Origin: Alligator mississippiensis
Taxonomy: Eukaryota; Chordata; Crocodylia; Alligatoridae
DNA: 64,000 bases
Direction: 5' to 3'
Assembly (NCBI RefSeq): GCF_030867095.1
Contig: NC_081836.1
Coordinates: 30,144,338 to 30,208,337 of the forward strand
Of this stretch, positions 37,801 through 48,100 are shown one piece after another. The position numbers and the translations under genes are program-made. Every line of letters starts with the position of its first letter. Within the stretch, counting starts at the first letter, position 1. The notes under the pieces were generated by a model. That model saw only the letters and a list, made by a program, of their open reading frames with translations. It was not told where the DNA came from and did not search any database.

Positions 37801-40800
37801 GCCCCTTGTGTGTTGTTCTCTCTGCTGCTCTTAACATTGCTTAACCTTCTTAAAAATATGTTATCCTCTAATCTTCCCTGTCCTCCTCTCGCTGATGTTT
37901 TATGCTTTGCAGAGCCATCCTTCTTACTGGATTCCCTTTTGGCATCTCTACATTGGCTTGTTTCTCTTGATCTGGGAGTATTTATTGCTAGATGGAACGC
38001 ATGACAAAGGCTTCAGAGAAAGCTCCGTAGAAACTTGGCTGGGTTCAGTGCCAAACTGGGGCCTGCTGAGAGAAGATTCTAGGTGGTGGGGGGGGGCGGG
38101 AGGTGGTATGAAGCACTGAATACAGATGAAACAGCAAGACTGGGGTCCAAAGCAGCTCTGAGTTTTGGGGAGTTTGGATCTAGATTGAAACTTGACCAGA
38201 TGCGGGAACAATCAAAATAGTGGAGACAAGGAGACAGCCGATTTAAAAGTTAGAGCAATACAGTGGATTATAATGCTCCAATAGCTTGGGATTAATGGGC
38301 CAAGTGAACAAAAAGATGGTTAGAACTCCATTGCCAGAGGAAACAGATATCTTGGCCCAGATCCTTAGATGGAGTAAGGGTACAGCTCCACTAAAGGTAG
38401 GGGAGCTTGGTTTCTTTCACCCACTGGAAAGCTGGCCCTTTTTAAAGGGACAAAGCTACTGACAGTGACATTCAAGCTTTGTAAAAACAAGGCTTCATAA
38501 AACCTAAAAATGCATCTTTCACCATTACACGGTTATTAAAAGCCATTTTGTGGCTGGGCTTAAACATGCCCTGTGGACTACCTGCAGCATCCCTTTCTGT
38601 CCCCAAGTACCAGCGAATGGCATTGGCCAGTGTGGGTCACTTGTCAGGGGGTGTAAATGCAAGGAAGAAATAAAGAAGGGCAAGAAAGGAGCTGGGGTAT
38701 GTGAACTGCTGAAGTCAGATACAAAAGTTTTTTTTTGTTTTTTTTTTTAAAAACAAGTGTGGCCATCATAATGGCAGGTTTTCCTTTTAAGTACAGATTT
38801 CACACAGTATCAAGTGACTGGTCTGTGTGCTGAAGTCTGATCTGAAAGCCAAATCAGCATGCGAGCCCCTTGGGCTGGTGGAATGCATCTCTGAACACAG
38901 TCCTCCAGCCCCATCCCCCCACATCCTCCTTGCTCTGAAGTTTTATCCAGCTTGATTTTGTCCTGCATTTCCCTCACGTCCCTCAAACTGGCTTTGTTAA
39001 AAATCTCATCCGATCCCCCATCCCTTACTGGAAGGAGTTGTACACCCCTCTCTCTAAGTTAAGGTCATTCCTTGCACTTCACATCTTAAAGCTACTACCT
39101 TCATCCAACTGTTGCCAATTCTCATGGCTTTGTCCTGCCTTTCTTACTGCTTAAAGCCCCAGCTCCTGGAGTCAGGAATTACAGGAGCACATGAGTTTTC
39201 ACTAAACATCGCTTCTCCATTCCTAGCCCTTGTGGCTGCAGAGACTAAACTTGTCAGCACTGCCCTAGAGGCTTGAAAATCAGATGACAAATTAAATAAC
39301 TAATACACTGGGGATACGTATTAGACAAATAATACATTGGGATTAATAGTGATTAAAACTGCATGGCCAGACAGCTGATTGCTGAGCACAGGTGATTGGT
39401 AAGGCTGCCAACCTGTTTTCACTCTCTCCCTGTTACAGGTAGCACTGAGGGAAGGTGGTGCATTTCTGCACCTAGCCCAAAGCCTGGCACAGGTCCTATT
39501 TGAAGTGGGCACAATGCATGTAACATAGTAACAGGTGCCACCTGGGCCAGATCCTACAAAAGCCTCTGTGATGAGGGAGATGCCATGACAGACACCAATG
39601 GGCAGGAAGGATGCTGAGCACCTTGCAACTTGTCTTGGCTTCCTGTCCCCAAGGTGAGCCTAGCTGAGGGGTGCAGCACTACCTGATAGGGAGGGTAAGG
39701 ACTGTACTTCCTCTGCAGGAGAACGCCTACTGCAGTCACCTCAGCTTTAACCCAGCAGGGCTGCCTGCAGAGACTACATCCTAGTGCACAGCATGGCCAG
39801 GTGGCTTAGGGAAGCCATGCAGGCCAGCACTTGTCACATAAGTAGCCTCCAATCCAGGGGTGAGGCCAAGCAGAAAAGCAACCTGGCACCAGCCTATGGC
39901 TGCACTTTGGCCATCCCCAACACAGGGTGTAGTTGACCTGGGACCCAAATTTCCCACTGCTGGTTCTTGCGACTTCCTTTCTGCCTCTCCCTGCCTGCTG
40001 CTCCCAACATCAGGATTCCTGGCTGTGCAGTAAGGACCCTTGTTCCTGCCTGGAGGGAGCTCCTTTTGGCTCCCAGCCTGCCCCTCACCCCCTGCTCCAT
40101 GTCAGCCAGCTCTCTCGTCAAGTGCAGCTGTCATTTTCGATTAAAGACTGATATAGGAACACTGCATATGGTCTTGGCTCCCCTCTAGCCCCTCAGGCAC
40201 CAGATTTTCATTTGGGTGGCCTCTCTAGGAAGAAAAGTCCTCATAGGATTCACAGAGGGGCAAAACACTTGGATTATTTACTTAACCTATTCTGATCCTT
40301 CCCCAGCTGATCCTGAGCCTGTCTTTCCAAGCTGCGGAGCACACAGAAGGGTCTTCTCACAAGGGACAGGGAGAAAAATCATCAGCAGGTGTAAATCAGT
40401 GACCCACTTAAACTGAGGGAGCAGCCCCAAGTTTGAGGGCCTGGCCCACGAGTCCCCCAGTGAGCTCTGGCAGTAGCATGCCACTCAAAGGGCTCACTTG
40501 GAATCAGGGCCCTCTGTACAAGGTGAGGCCAAAACCCCTCTCCCCACCCCAAAGAATTCACGACTCATGGGAAGGGCCCAATCCAGTCACATGACACCTC
40601 CAGATTTCTCTGCTGTGCTGTGCATATGGTTTCACTCTCAGTTCCCTCAGGCCTGACTTGCCATAGACAGAAAGCAAACCCCAGAAACAAGTGAAAAGCC
40701 AGCAGCATCTTTCAAGTTCAAAGCTAGGTACTAGGAGTTCAGCTGCTTCTTTCTCCTTGTATCTGCCTCACTTGTTCAACCCATGTCTTCCTTCCCTGCC

Positions 40801-42087
40801 TACACTGATTCTGCATGCATGCCAGCTGGGGTTAATGGGACTCATTAGCTGTGATGTCAGAGCAGCATGCATATGTGCCACCCAGGACTCCCTGAACTAG
40901 AATAACCCCAGCTCATTTCCTGAGAGCTCCTCATCTTTGAGCTGGTCTTTAAGGAAGCAGGTGGCTAGATGAGTGAAAACAAGCCTTTTGCATTGCAAAT
41001 TCCCCTCCCCTAATGCCCTGGTCCCAGCTCAGGCTCAGGAAACAAGATATAAGCATGAGCTGCTGGAATGGGCTGGATGCTGCCTACCAGCCCAGCTTGC
41101 TTCCATCCCGTGTCCCTCCAGTTGTCTCCTTCTTTGCCTTTGCTCCCAGTCCCATTGTGACAAGTTCAAATGTAATTGCAGGTGCTGCAGGACTCCCAGG
41201 ATGCAATACAGTGAGTGTAATGGAGGAAGTACAGGGGTTTCCAAAAAAAAAGGGTGGGGAGGCCTGGACTGGGGTAGGACCTAACTGTGGAAGTATCCCT
41301 GCTCCCAGAGAGGGACAGATGCTTTGAGACTACAAGGGAGGAAACTGAACCATAGGCCTGATGGAAGCTAGACTGTAGCTGGCAAAAAGGCTTCCCAGAG
41401 ACTGCAGGAGGGAGATAGGACAGAGGGGCGCCTCCCAGAGGAACAGATGGCATGCTTGCCCTCTTCCAATGTCCAAGCGGAGAGCAAAGAGTGTTCTACA
41501 CTCACACCTGCAGAGTTCAACTTTTAAAGGGCCCTGGTCCTAATTCACTGGTATCATGCCAATCCCACAAGCACTGTCCCAACCGTCTAATCTGCCCTAC
41601 AGCTCCTTGGAGCCTCTGCTCCAAGGCTCCGGACTCTGCGTAGTCATCAGAATTGCTGCCCTTCTGCTGGGGGCTGTGTGATGTGGCACAGGCCAGGAAT
41701 ACCCAGCAGCCACTGGGGCCTCACTGTCCCGGCACCCAGAGCAGGACTGAGAAGGCCAAAACATGTTCCAGGTGGTGCCTCCCCTGGCCTGGGTGCTCTG
41801 TGCTGGCCTGTCAGATGGTAGTACAAAGGACAAATACAGAGAACAATAGCATAGGCAAACTTCAGGACAAGGAAGGGTCAGGGTGTCCCCAGGGCAAACC
41901 CCTGCAGGGAATGCTGATGCTCACCTACAACCATGATGTTGAACTCAAAGCCGGTTTTCATAGTTTTGATCCTCATCTGGTCCAACACTGCCTCGATGCC
42001 CACATAGCCAAAGAGCTCACGGCCCACCTTGCCCGGCACATCATGGGGTGCCCCCTCCTGCGCTGCCTGGAGTGGCTGCTCCTCCAT
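23185..42087 (-). CDS. SEPTIN12: SEPTIN12, septin GTPase (nine coding exons, joined)
   Basis: Septins are GTP-binding proteins that polymerise into filaments and rings at the cell cortex; in mammals SEPTIN12 is known mainly from the sperm annulus. Coding pieces on the minus strand are 42087-41925, 30174-30046, 29280-29199, 28606-28469, 26792-26675, 26035-25940, 25718-25622, 23780-23729 and 23329-23185. They total 1,020 bases: 339 codons plus TGA with phases matching at every junction. Visible motifs are P-loop GQSGLGKST (55-63), DTPG (112-115), AKAD (194-197) and the septin unique element (about 247-300, with GRKTKWG). There is no C-terminal coiled coil, as expected for the SEPT3/9/12 group. 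FVPPTGH, GADQEH and [12 protein letters not shown] fit remembered human SEPTIN12 better than SEPTIN3 or SEPTIN9. Human SEPTIN12 is about 358 residues, so length is ordinary. The start ATG has A at -3 and G at +4; a longer N-terminus from another exon is possible. Confidence 0.92.
23729..23780 (-). CDS. SEPTIN12: SEPTIN12 coding exon 8
   Basis: The acceptor is TTTTTCAG and the donor is GTGAGC; the exon is 52 bases. It encodes [18 protein letters not shown], the end of the septin unique element. LLRD-type sequence here is nearly invariant in septins. Confidence 0.93.
25622..25718 (-). CDS. SEPTIN12: SEPTIN12 coding exon 7 (septin unique element)
   Basis: The acceptor is ATGCAG and the donor is GTAACG, a slightly weak donor; the exon is 97 bases. 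It encodes [18 protein letters not shown], then [20 protein letters not shown] is shared with human SEPTIN12, whereas SEPTIN3 and SEPTIN9 have GSD at this place. Confidence 0.94.
25854..25892. repeat. (CA)n microsatellite in SEPTIN12 intron
   Basis: A pure run of about 19 CA units. On the transcribed (minus) strand it is (TG)n, inside the 221-base intron between coding exons 6 and 7, 48 bases past the donor. Confidence 0.95.
25940..26035 (-). CDS. SEPTIN12: SEPTIN12 coding exon 6
   Basis: The acceptor is CCTGCAG and the donor is GTGAGT; the exon is 96 bases, exactly 32 codons, with both borders in phase 0. It encodes [15 protein letters not shown], then an acidic run EDFEEDPDE and RILNDKIR, the variable part of the septin G domain. 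A (TG)n run on the transcribed strand begins about 48 bases into the following intron. Confidence 0.9.
26675..26792 (-). CDS. SEPTIN12: SEPTIN12 coding exon 5 (G4 motif)
   Basis: The acceptor is CCCCAG and the donor is GTGAGA; the exon is 118 bases and ends in phase 0. It encodes [14 protein letters not shown], then [21 protein letters not shown] is the G4 box giving guanine specificity. Confidence 0.94.
28469..28606 (-). CDS. SEPTIN12: SEPTIN12 coding exon 4
   Basis: The acceptor is TGCCCAG and the donor is GTGAGT; the exon is 138 bases. It encodes [16 protein letters not shown], then [18 protein letters not shown], typical of septins between G3 and G4. The last codon is split TG|G and gives tryptophan where human SEPTIN12 has cysteine and other group members serine. 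Confidence 0.94.
29199..29280 (-). CDS. SEPTIN12: SEPTIN12 coding exon 3 (DTPG motif)
   Basis: The acceptor is CTGCTAG and the donor is GTAAGT; the exon is 82 bases. It encodes [20 protein letters not shown] and the INNEN run that follows. DTPG is the G3 box that contacts the gamma phosphate and magnesium. Confidence 0.94.
30046..30174 (-). CDS. SEPTIN12: SEPTIN12 coding exon 2 (P-loop)
   Basis: The acceptor is CCACAG and the donor is GTGAGC; the exon is 129 bases, entering in phase 1 and leaving in phase 1. It carries the Walker A sequence GQSGLGKST followed by [10 protein letters not shown], then the variable switch I stretch. It lies 11.75 kb downstream of the previous exon. Confidence 0.93.
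30175..41924 (-). other. SEPTIN12: SEPTIN12 intron between coding exons 1 and 2 (11.75 kb)
   Basis: The intron is bounded by a GT donor at 41924 and an AG acceptor at 30175. It contains an AT-richer central part (about 37.7-39.4 kb), a T-run followed by an A-run at 38727-38755, a half-palindrome relic near 38352-38420 and no recognisable exon. The plus-strand open frame at 33883-34527 has no domain and looks like chance. Confidence 0.85.
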
Positions 42088-42116
42088 GCTGATCCACCCT
42101 GGCTCTGGGCTGCTCC
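41925..42116 (-). CDS. SEPTIN12: SEPTIN12 coding exon 1 (start codon, N-terminus to beginning of P-loop)
   Basis: The acceptor is TTTCAG before 42116 and the donor is GTGAGC after 41925. The ATG is at 42087-42085, so the first 29 bases are probably 5'UTR. It encodes the N-terminus with [13 protein letters not shown], the alpha-0 helix and polybasic-type region that precedes the G domain in septins, and ends one base into the first glycine codon of the P-loop. The reading frame stays open upstream of the acceptor to about 42387, so a longer first exon cannot be excluded from sequence alone. Confidence 0.9.
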
Positions 42117-45100
42117 CTGAAAGCAGAAGGGAAAGAAATGAGTAGCTAGCAAGGTACTTAGCCGTTTCCCCAGATGACTGACAGACATGCATGTGCACTG
42201 CCGAGATTAGGGAGAGTCTGAAGACAATCAGTAGAACCAGCACCTCCTCCTGCTGCAGGACGTTTGAGATCACATAGCGCAGTTCCTCAATCCCAAGGGC
42301 CACCAGGCCTCCAAAATGTGTTGTGACACTAAGGCCAAGCCCACGCTCTGAGTCTAGAGCACCAAGTTCCTCCTGCTCCATTGTCACTAGATGCCTGGCC
42401 TCAGCTGCTCATGGTGCTGCAGCTGGCCAAGGCTGACAGGATAGGAAGGAGCCCTGGGGGAGCAGGGAGGGGGCAGTTACCAGCCTCAACTCTACGTGTC
42501 CATCCCACCTAAACCTTGTCCCTGGGCAAGAAGCAGGAAGACAGCAATGACTGGTAGGATCCTCTTAGCTGCGTGCCTCTGCCCCGTCCCACACACCACA
42601 GTAAACAGAGCATCACAAGGTGCCTCAGGGACACAGTGGGTCAGAGCCCAAAAGGCTTCAGCTTCTGCTCCTAAGGCCTAGCCCTTAGCAGAGCCACCTC
42701 ACTTCCACTCTCAGCTGTCCCAGGGAACTGCTGCTGCCACCAGCTGCCTCCTGTCTAAAAATGTTAATTCTGCAAATTGCTGAGGAAGTGAAACTCCCCC
42801 AGCAGGGGCCAGCCGTGGCAAGACTGGGGAGGCCACGTGGATGTGCCTCTACTTACACAGTGGGAATGGGAGGGAGGGGGCTGCCAGGGTGTGGGCATGT
42901 TAGATCTAGAGCTTGAGGGGCCAGCTGAGGCAAGAAGGAGAACAGGGTCACAGCACGAGGCTGCTGCTGCTCCCGCTCCCCCCCCAAATGCACCCAATAA
43001 TTAGCCCCTTCCCACCTGCAGAGACCCAGCAGGCAGTGAGGGGGGAACCTTGGCATCCAGCAAGATGAGTGAGCATGGGGCTAAGAGACTGAATCTGTAG
43101 GTTCTTTGGGATAGGTCCCCCCTGCAGCATGCCCACAGTACTGGGGCTTGACATTGTCAGGCTGGAGGACAGGCAGGGATGCCAGAGGGCTGACATTTGG
43201 CTGATTTCCCCAATAGAGACTTCTCTCCCAGCTAGGCCCACAGGGAGTCAGCAAAGGGGAGTGGCACTCTGGGCCACAGGAAACAGAGGCACCATGTTGT
43301 GACTGTGGGAACAGGGGTATCAGTAGTGGAGCATCCCTCAACCACACGGCACACCTCAATCACACTAGACCATGTGAGTGGATCAGATGGGGTAATAATG
43401 TACTGGCCCTGATAACTTGCAGTTGGGCTGGATCCCAGCACAAATTAACATCTCAGCATCAGGGCAACCAGCATCCCTGCTTGGGCCTTTTGAATCCCAT
43501 CAGCCAGGCAGCACATTCTTACTCATTCATCACGTGTTTTAAGGCAGTGTGTACCTCAAAGGCAGTGCTAGGTGCTGCACTAACAGAGAGCTCCAGGTCT
43601 GAATGTGTTTTCCCTACCACAGATGGGTAGCAGGAGGCCTGTGGACACAACCAGTTGAACCCATGGTAGTCCCAGCAGCAGTGCCCACAAAAGGGTAAGT
43701 AGCAATGTTACCAGTCTCTTCTGTTAACAGAGAGCATCCAGGCCCCATGGAAACAATTGCAGGGTACAGCTAGTTCCTCCAATGCCAGGGCAGATAAGCC
43801 TAATCCCTGCCAGGTTTTGCAATCCCCCCTGCCCTTCAATACATCCCCTCCTCCCTTCCCAGACAGGCTGACATCTCCCTGAAGACAGCCCATTCACGAC
43901 AGCCTAAGCACTGGCCTCCAGCCCTCCTTGTGCCCGAGGGAATAGCAGATACCTCAGAGGGCACCTTTCTCTGTGCCACTGCTAGACTCCTTTGGGCCTA
44001 TGGCTTGAAGCAGCACTAGGCCGGCTGATATCACTGTTCCCCTCAGCAGTGCACAGGACCATGTGCTGCACAGCAAGCCAGGCTTTACAACCCAGTCCCT
44101 AGGCTTTGGCCAGGATTCACATTTAGAGCTGCAGCCTGTCTCCTGTGCTTGGTGCTGCATCCATCTCACGCATTTCCTTGGCCCCATCACTGCAGGATCT
44201 GAGCCTCTCCCAGTCTTATATGGATTTCTATTTCCAACATGTTGGGTTCACACAGGAGAACTGAGGTACTTGCCCAAGGTCATGCAGGAAACTGAACCCA
44301 AGTTCTAATCTCTGGACTATCCCCTCTTGTATGCACACAACAGCTGCCACTTGCCTTTCAGTGAGACAACCTGAAAGCTTCAGGGGATGCTCAGGGCCCT
44401 TTCCTTACAGACAGAACACTTTTTTTTCCCCCATGGGGACGAGCTCACAGCAAGCTTGGGGTGTTCCTACAGCATGTTAGCTCTCAGAATGATTGCCCTT
44501 GGTGCACATTAAATACAACATGGCTTGCTCTCCTTTCAAAGTGAAATAAGCTCCCTTGCACCAGGGTGCTCTTAGCACATACTAGAGGTGTCCATGCAGG
44601 GAATTCAGCTATGGAGACTTCCCTCAACACTGCTGAGAGCTATCTGGGTCAGCCTGGGCTGGCCCAAGGACTGTTTATACTTAGCAGGCTTACTCCTTGT
44701 AACACAGCCCAGCTCACCTGCACTGAGCTGCCCAGAGGGGTGGGGGATGCTGACATGATAATAAAATGGGTGTTCTGTCCCCTCTGAATACTCTGACTGA
44801 TTGCTGGAATAAGAGCACAGGCTGCAGCTAAGGGTGATCAGCTGATCACAACTGAGCAATGCATGGGTCTACCTATGCCACAGGGCATGATGCACAAGCC
44901 TGTCCCCACTACTGACAGCAGAGAAGCTGCTGCCTGGCCCTGGGCCCCAACAGCAGTGAGGCAGAGAAGGGGTCACAAGAGTGAAGTCTGGGGTGTTAGT
45001 CCTCCATCTCTGCCCTCCCTCCAGCATGAGCTCTGGTGCATATGCCTGCCCGGGGAGAACTACGCAAAGGGCTGAGAACAGAGAAAAGCCTTTTCCCAGC

Positions 45101-48100
45101 TTCCCTGGCAACTGCTCCAACAAAGCCAGGAGGGGACAAGGGCTCCAAGCTGATCAGCACATGCATCCTAAGGAGCAGTGGGTGAACCTCCCAAGGGCTG
45201 TCTGGGACCTGGAGCGGTGCCCAGGAGCAGGGAAACTTGGCCTAGGTCTCAGCTGTGGCAGCTGGGAGAGATTTTCTGTGCGAACTGGCAGGCTCCAGGG
45301 ATTTGCTTTAATAGCTTAGTTCAGGCCCAGACACACAAGTGGGGTGAAGAGCACCTTGCCTGTCATTTAGTCAAAGCAAAAGCAAGAACAGGCACGTGAG
45401 ACAGGGGAATACAGTACGTAGGAGTCACCAGCGTTGCCTGTAGCATTTGGGTCTCAAATGACACTGAATGAAACCTTCTGCAGCCTCCAGCTAAAGGACA
45501 GCACCATTCCTCCCATAGGTCTCAGCCCTGGGTCACTCAGCCCTTGGCCTCACTGCCTGGCTGCTAGCAAGAGCCACCTTCTTGTGGCATTTGCAATGAG
45601 AGGGACACTCATCTACCAGGTTACCAAACTCTCCAAATATCCTGCTGACAGCCCAAGTCCCTAACATGTCTATCAAAGCACACAGGACTAGCTGCTGGCT
45701 GCACACAACAACTATGAAGGCCTCCAGCCCTCTGCTCTCCTCATCAATGGCTGAGAAGAAAGAAACAGCATGTCTGGAAGGTTAAATACCAGCCCTGGCA
45801 GATCAAAGGAATGAGCTCCAAAACCAAGGGCAGCTCCTGGACCACAGCCTGCTGCCAACTCCTCCCACAGAGAGCAACAGAGGAGGAAGGGCTCAGGTAC
45901 ATTTGCTGAGCAAAGGCTCTGCCTATGCTGCCACTGGAGGTGCAACTCAAGCCCACTCAGACCTGTGGAGACACAGCAGCATAAACATCAGCACACACTA
46001 GTTGGTCCTTGGGGTCCCAGGCTGACTTGTTACCAGGCTACTTTGATGAGAACTGGCCAGCCTTCCTACTTCTGGGCTGCAATCACTGTCCTGACTAAAG
46101 GGTGGTCACTGTCCCTTCTGCAGCAACACCCCATGGGTTGGTCTCTTGGATAACCAGGTGCTTGGCCATTTCCGGCCTTAACACCCGCTGGCCAGAGATG
46201 ATCCCAGAACACTGGTTTTATGCATCCCCAATTTGCAACTCGGCTTAATGAGCAGGCTGCAAGATGTTATGCCAGCATCAGTTGCTGAATGGCCTCAGCA
46301 CATAACTCCTTGGGACAGCAGAGGCCTGGATAAGCATGGCAGATGCATGGCTACAATCACACCCCACATCATTCTGGCTCCCAGCTGATGGGCATGCTCC
46401 CTCCCTTAAGCCAACAGGGTCTTCTCTGGGTTAAGTCACAGCAATACCCTCTTGCTAAAATTGCACCAGCTGAACTGAAGGTGTGATGTTAAGCAGCCTT
46501 ATATTCCTGACTGGCTGTATCAGGTTACACCCAATTTATGCTGGTTTAACTCCCAGTGCTACATTTAACCACTTCATCACCACAGCATCAGTGTAGGCTC
46601 AGATGACCTTTGTATTTAGCCAAGCCCCAAGCTTGTAGAGGCCCTGGGCAATTCTTCCTGCTCAGGTCAGCGGTGGGCAACAATCACTAGCAGTATGGGT
46701 ACATTGCAGCCTGTGTCTGCTCACCAAATCCTGGGAGCCTCGTTCACGCGCTGAAACCCAGCAGGGACTGTGAAGGTTCCCAGCAAGATTCCACTTGGGG
46801 TGAAGGAACAGCTGCCCCTTCAGTTCCCTCAGGAACAGAGTTAGAGGACTGCTTGAGAACTGCTAGCAGACTCCACCCAGGACAGACTGAGCCACTCACC
46901 AAATATCTCAGGATCAGCTCTATCAAAAGCTGTCAATTGGCCCAAGAGAATCACCACAGACCCCATTTTTTCCTCCCCTGCTAGAACATGGTAAACTAAT
47001 GTAGCTTCAACCTGCACCTTAACCGGGGCCAGAAGATCTGAGGTACCACAAGACCAGAATGACCCCATCACAGCCTCCTCAGTGTCAGTCTCAAAAGAAA
47101 TCCATTCAGTGGGGCTGCACACTGCCAGTGTCAAAGTTGGTTTCTTGAGCATGGGACTCACAAAAGCTGCTTTAGGAGCCACTTTCCCCCGCCAGCCCTA
47201 GCACACAGGGAGATACCCACCATCTTGACCACACTGGACCCTGTACCTCCAAGGTAGGTTTTCAACAGGAAGGAGCAGTGTCCAGCTCACAAGCTGTAGC
47301 TCTAGTAGTGCAGTCACCTCAGTGAGCAATACTGGCTGACATTAGCCCTTCCAAACACAGCTCTGTTTCCACGGCAGTAGACAGCTCAATCTGAACCCAA
47401 ATGACCATGTCTGCAAAGTATCATGAAAATTCTTCCTAGTGAGAGAAACCCAGCCTGGTAACCAAGTGGAAACAGCAAAGATTTGCCAAGTTCCTGGTCA
47501 GGGAGCAGTGGCGTGGTGCAGGAGAGAGGGAGAGGAAGTCTGCTTCCCACAGAGCTACAGGACACAAACACCTTTAAAAGAGAAGGTGATCAGACATGGG
47601 ACAGGAAGACCATCTCCACTCCTGCAGGTCACCTGAGAGCTGTGTTGATCCAGATGGACAAAGCTGGCAGAAGGGAGTGCAGGGCTACAGGGATGAGCTC
47701 AGGAAAAATGATGGGATCCCAAACATCAGCAGACTGCTCTGTTGCAACAGTTGCATCCTCAAAACCACCTGGAAATGCACTGGTTTCATCAGCCCCACTA
47801 AGGTGGGCCATCAGCACAGGTCCCTGACACTTTTAGAGAATTAGGTGACCCAACTGTATAGCTAAAAGACCACAGTCAGTCCAAGCTACAAGCTATTGAC
47901 TATATCCCTCCCTGTGCTCTCAGAACAGGCCCCAGATCCAAGCCCACTCTGAGTGCAGCCTACAGCCCCATCCCAGGACAGCCCAATGGCAATCACAACT
48001 TCTGAGCTGTGTCATCTGCACCATCAAGCATGATTAGCCTTGTTATTCCAATGCTATATTCACAGCCAGGAAGAGACACTGGCACCAACAGTGCACCTGC

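Noticed and set aside
23185-42116. Assignment as SEPTIN9 or SEPTIN3
   Set aside because: FVPPTGH, GADQEH, VTDTPG and [16 protein letters not shown] agree with remembered SEPTIN12; SEPTIN9 and SEPTIN3 have GSD, VIDTPG and different borders.
46841-47182. 113-codon minus frame with fairly balanced composition
   Set aside because: Its first codon is GTG, there is no family match, and no splice sites define an exon; kept only as a curiosity.
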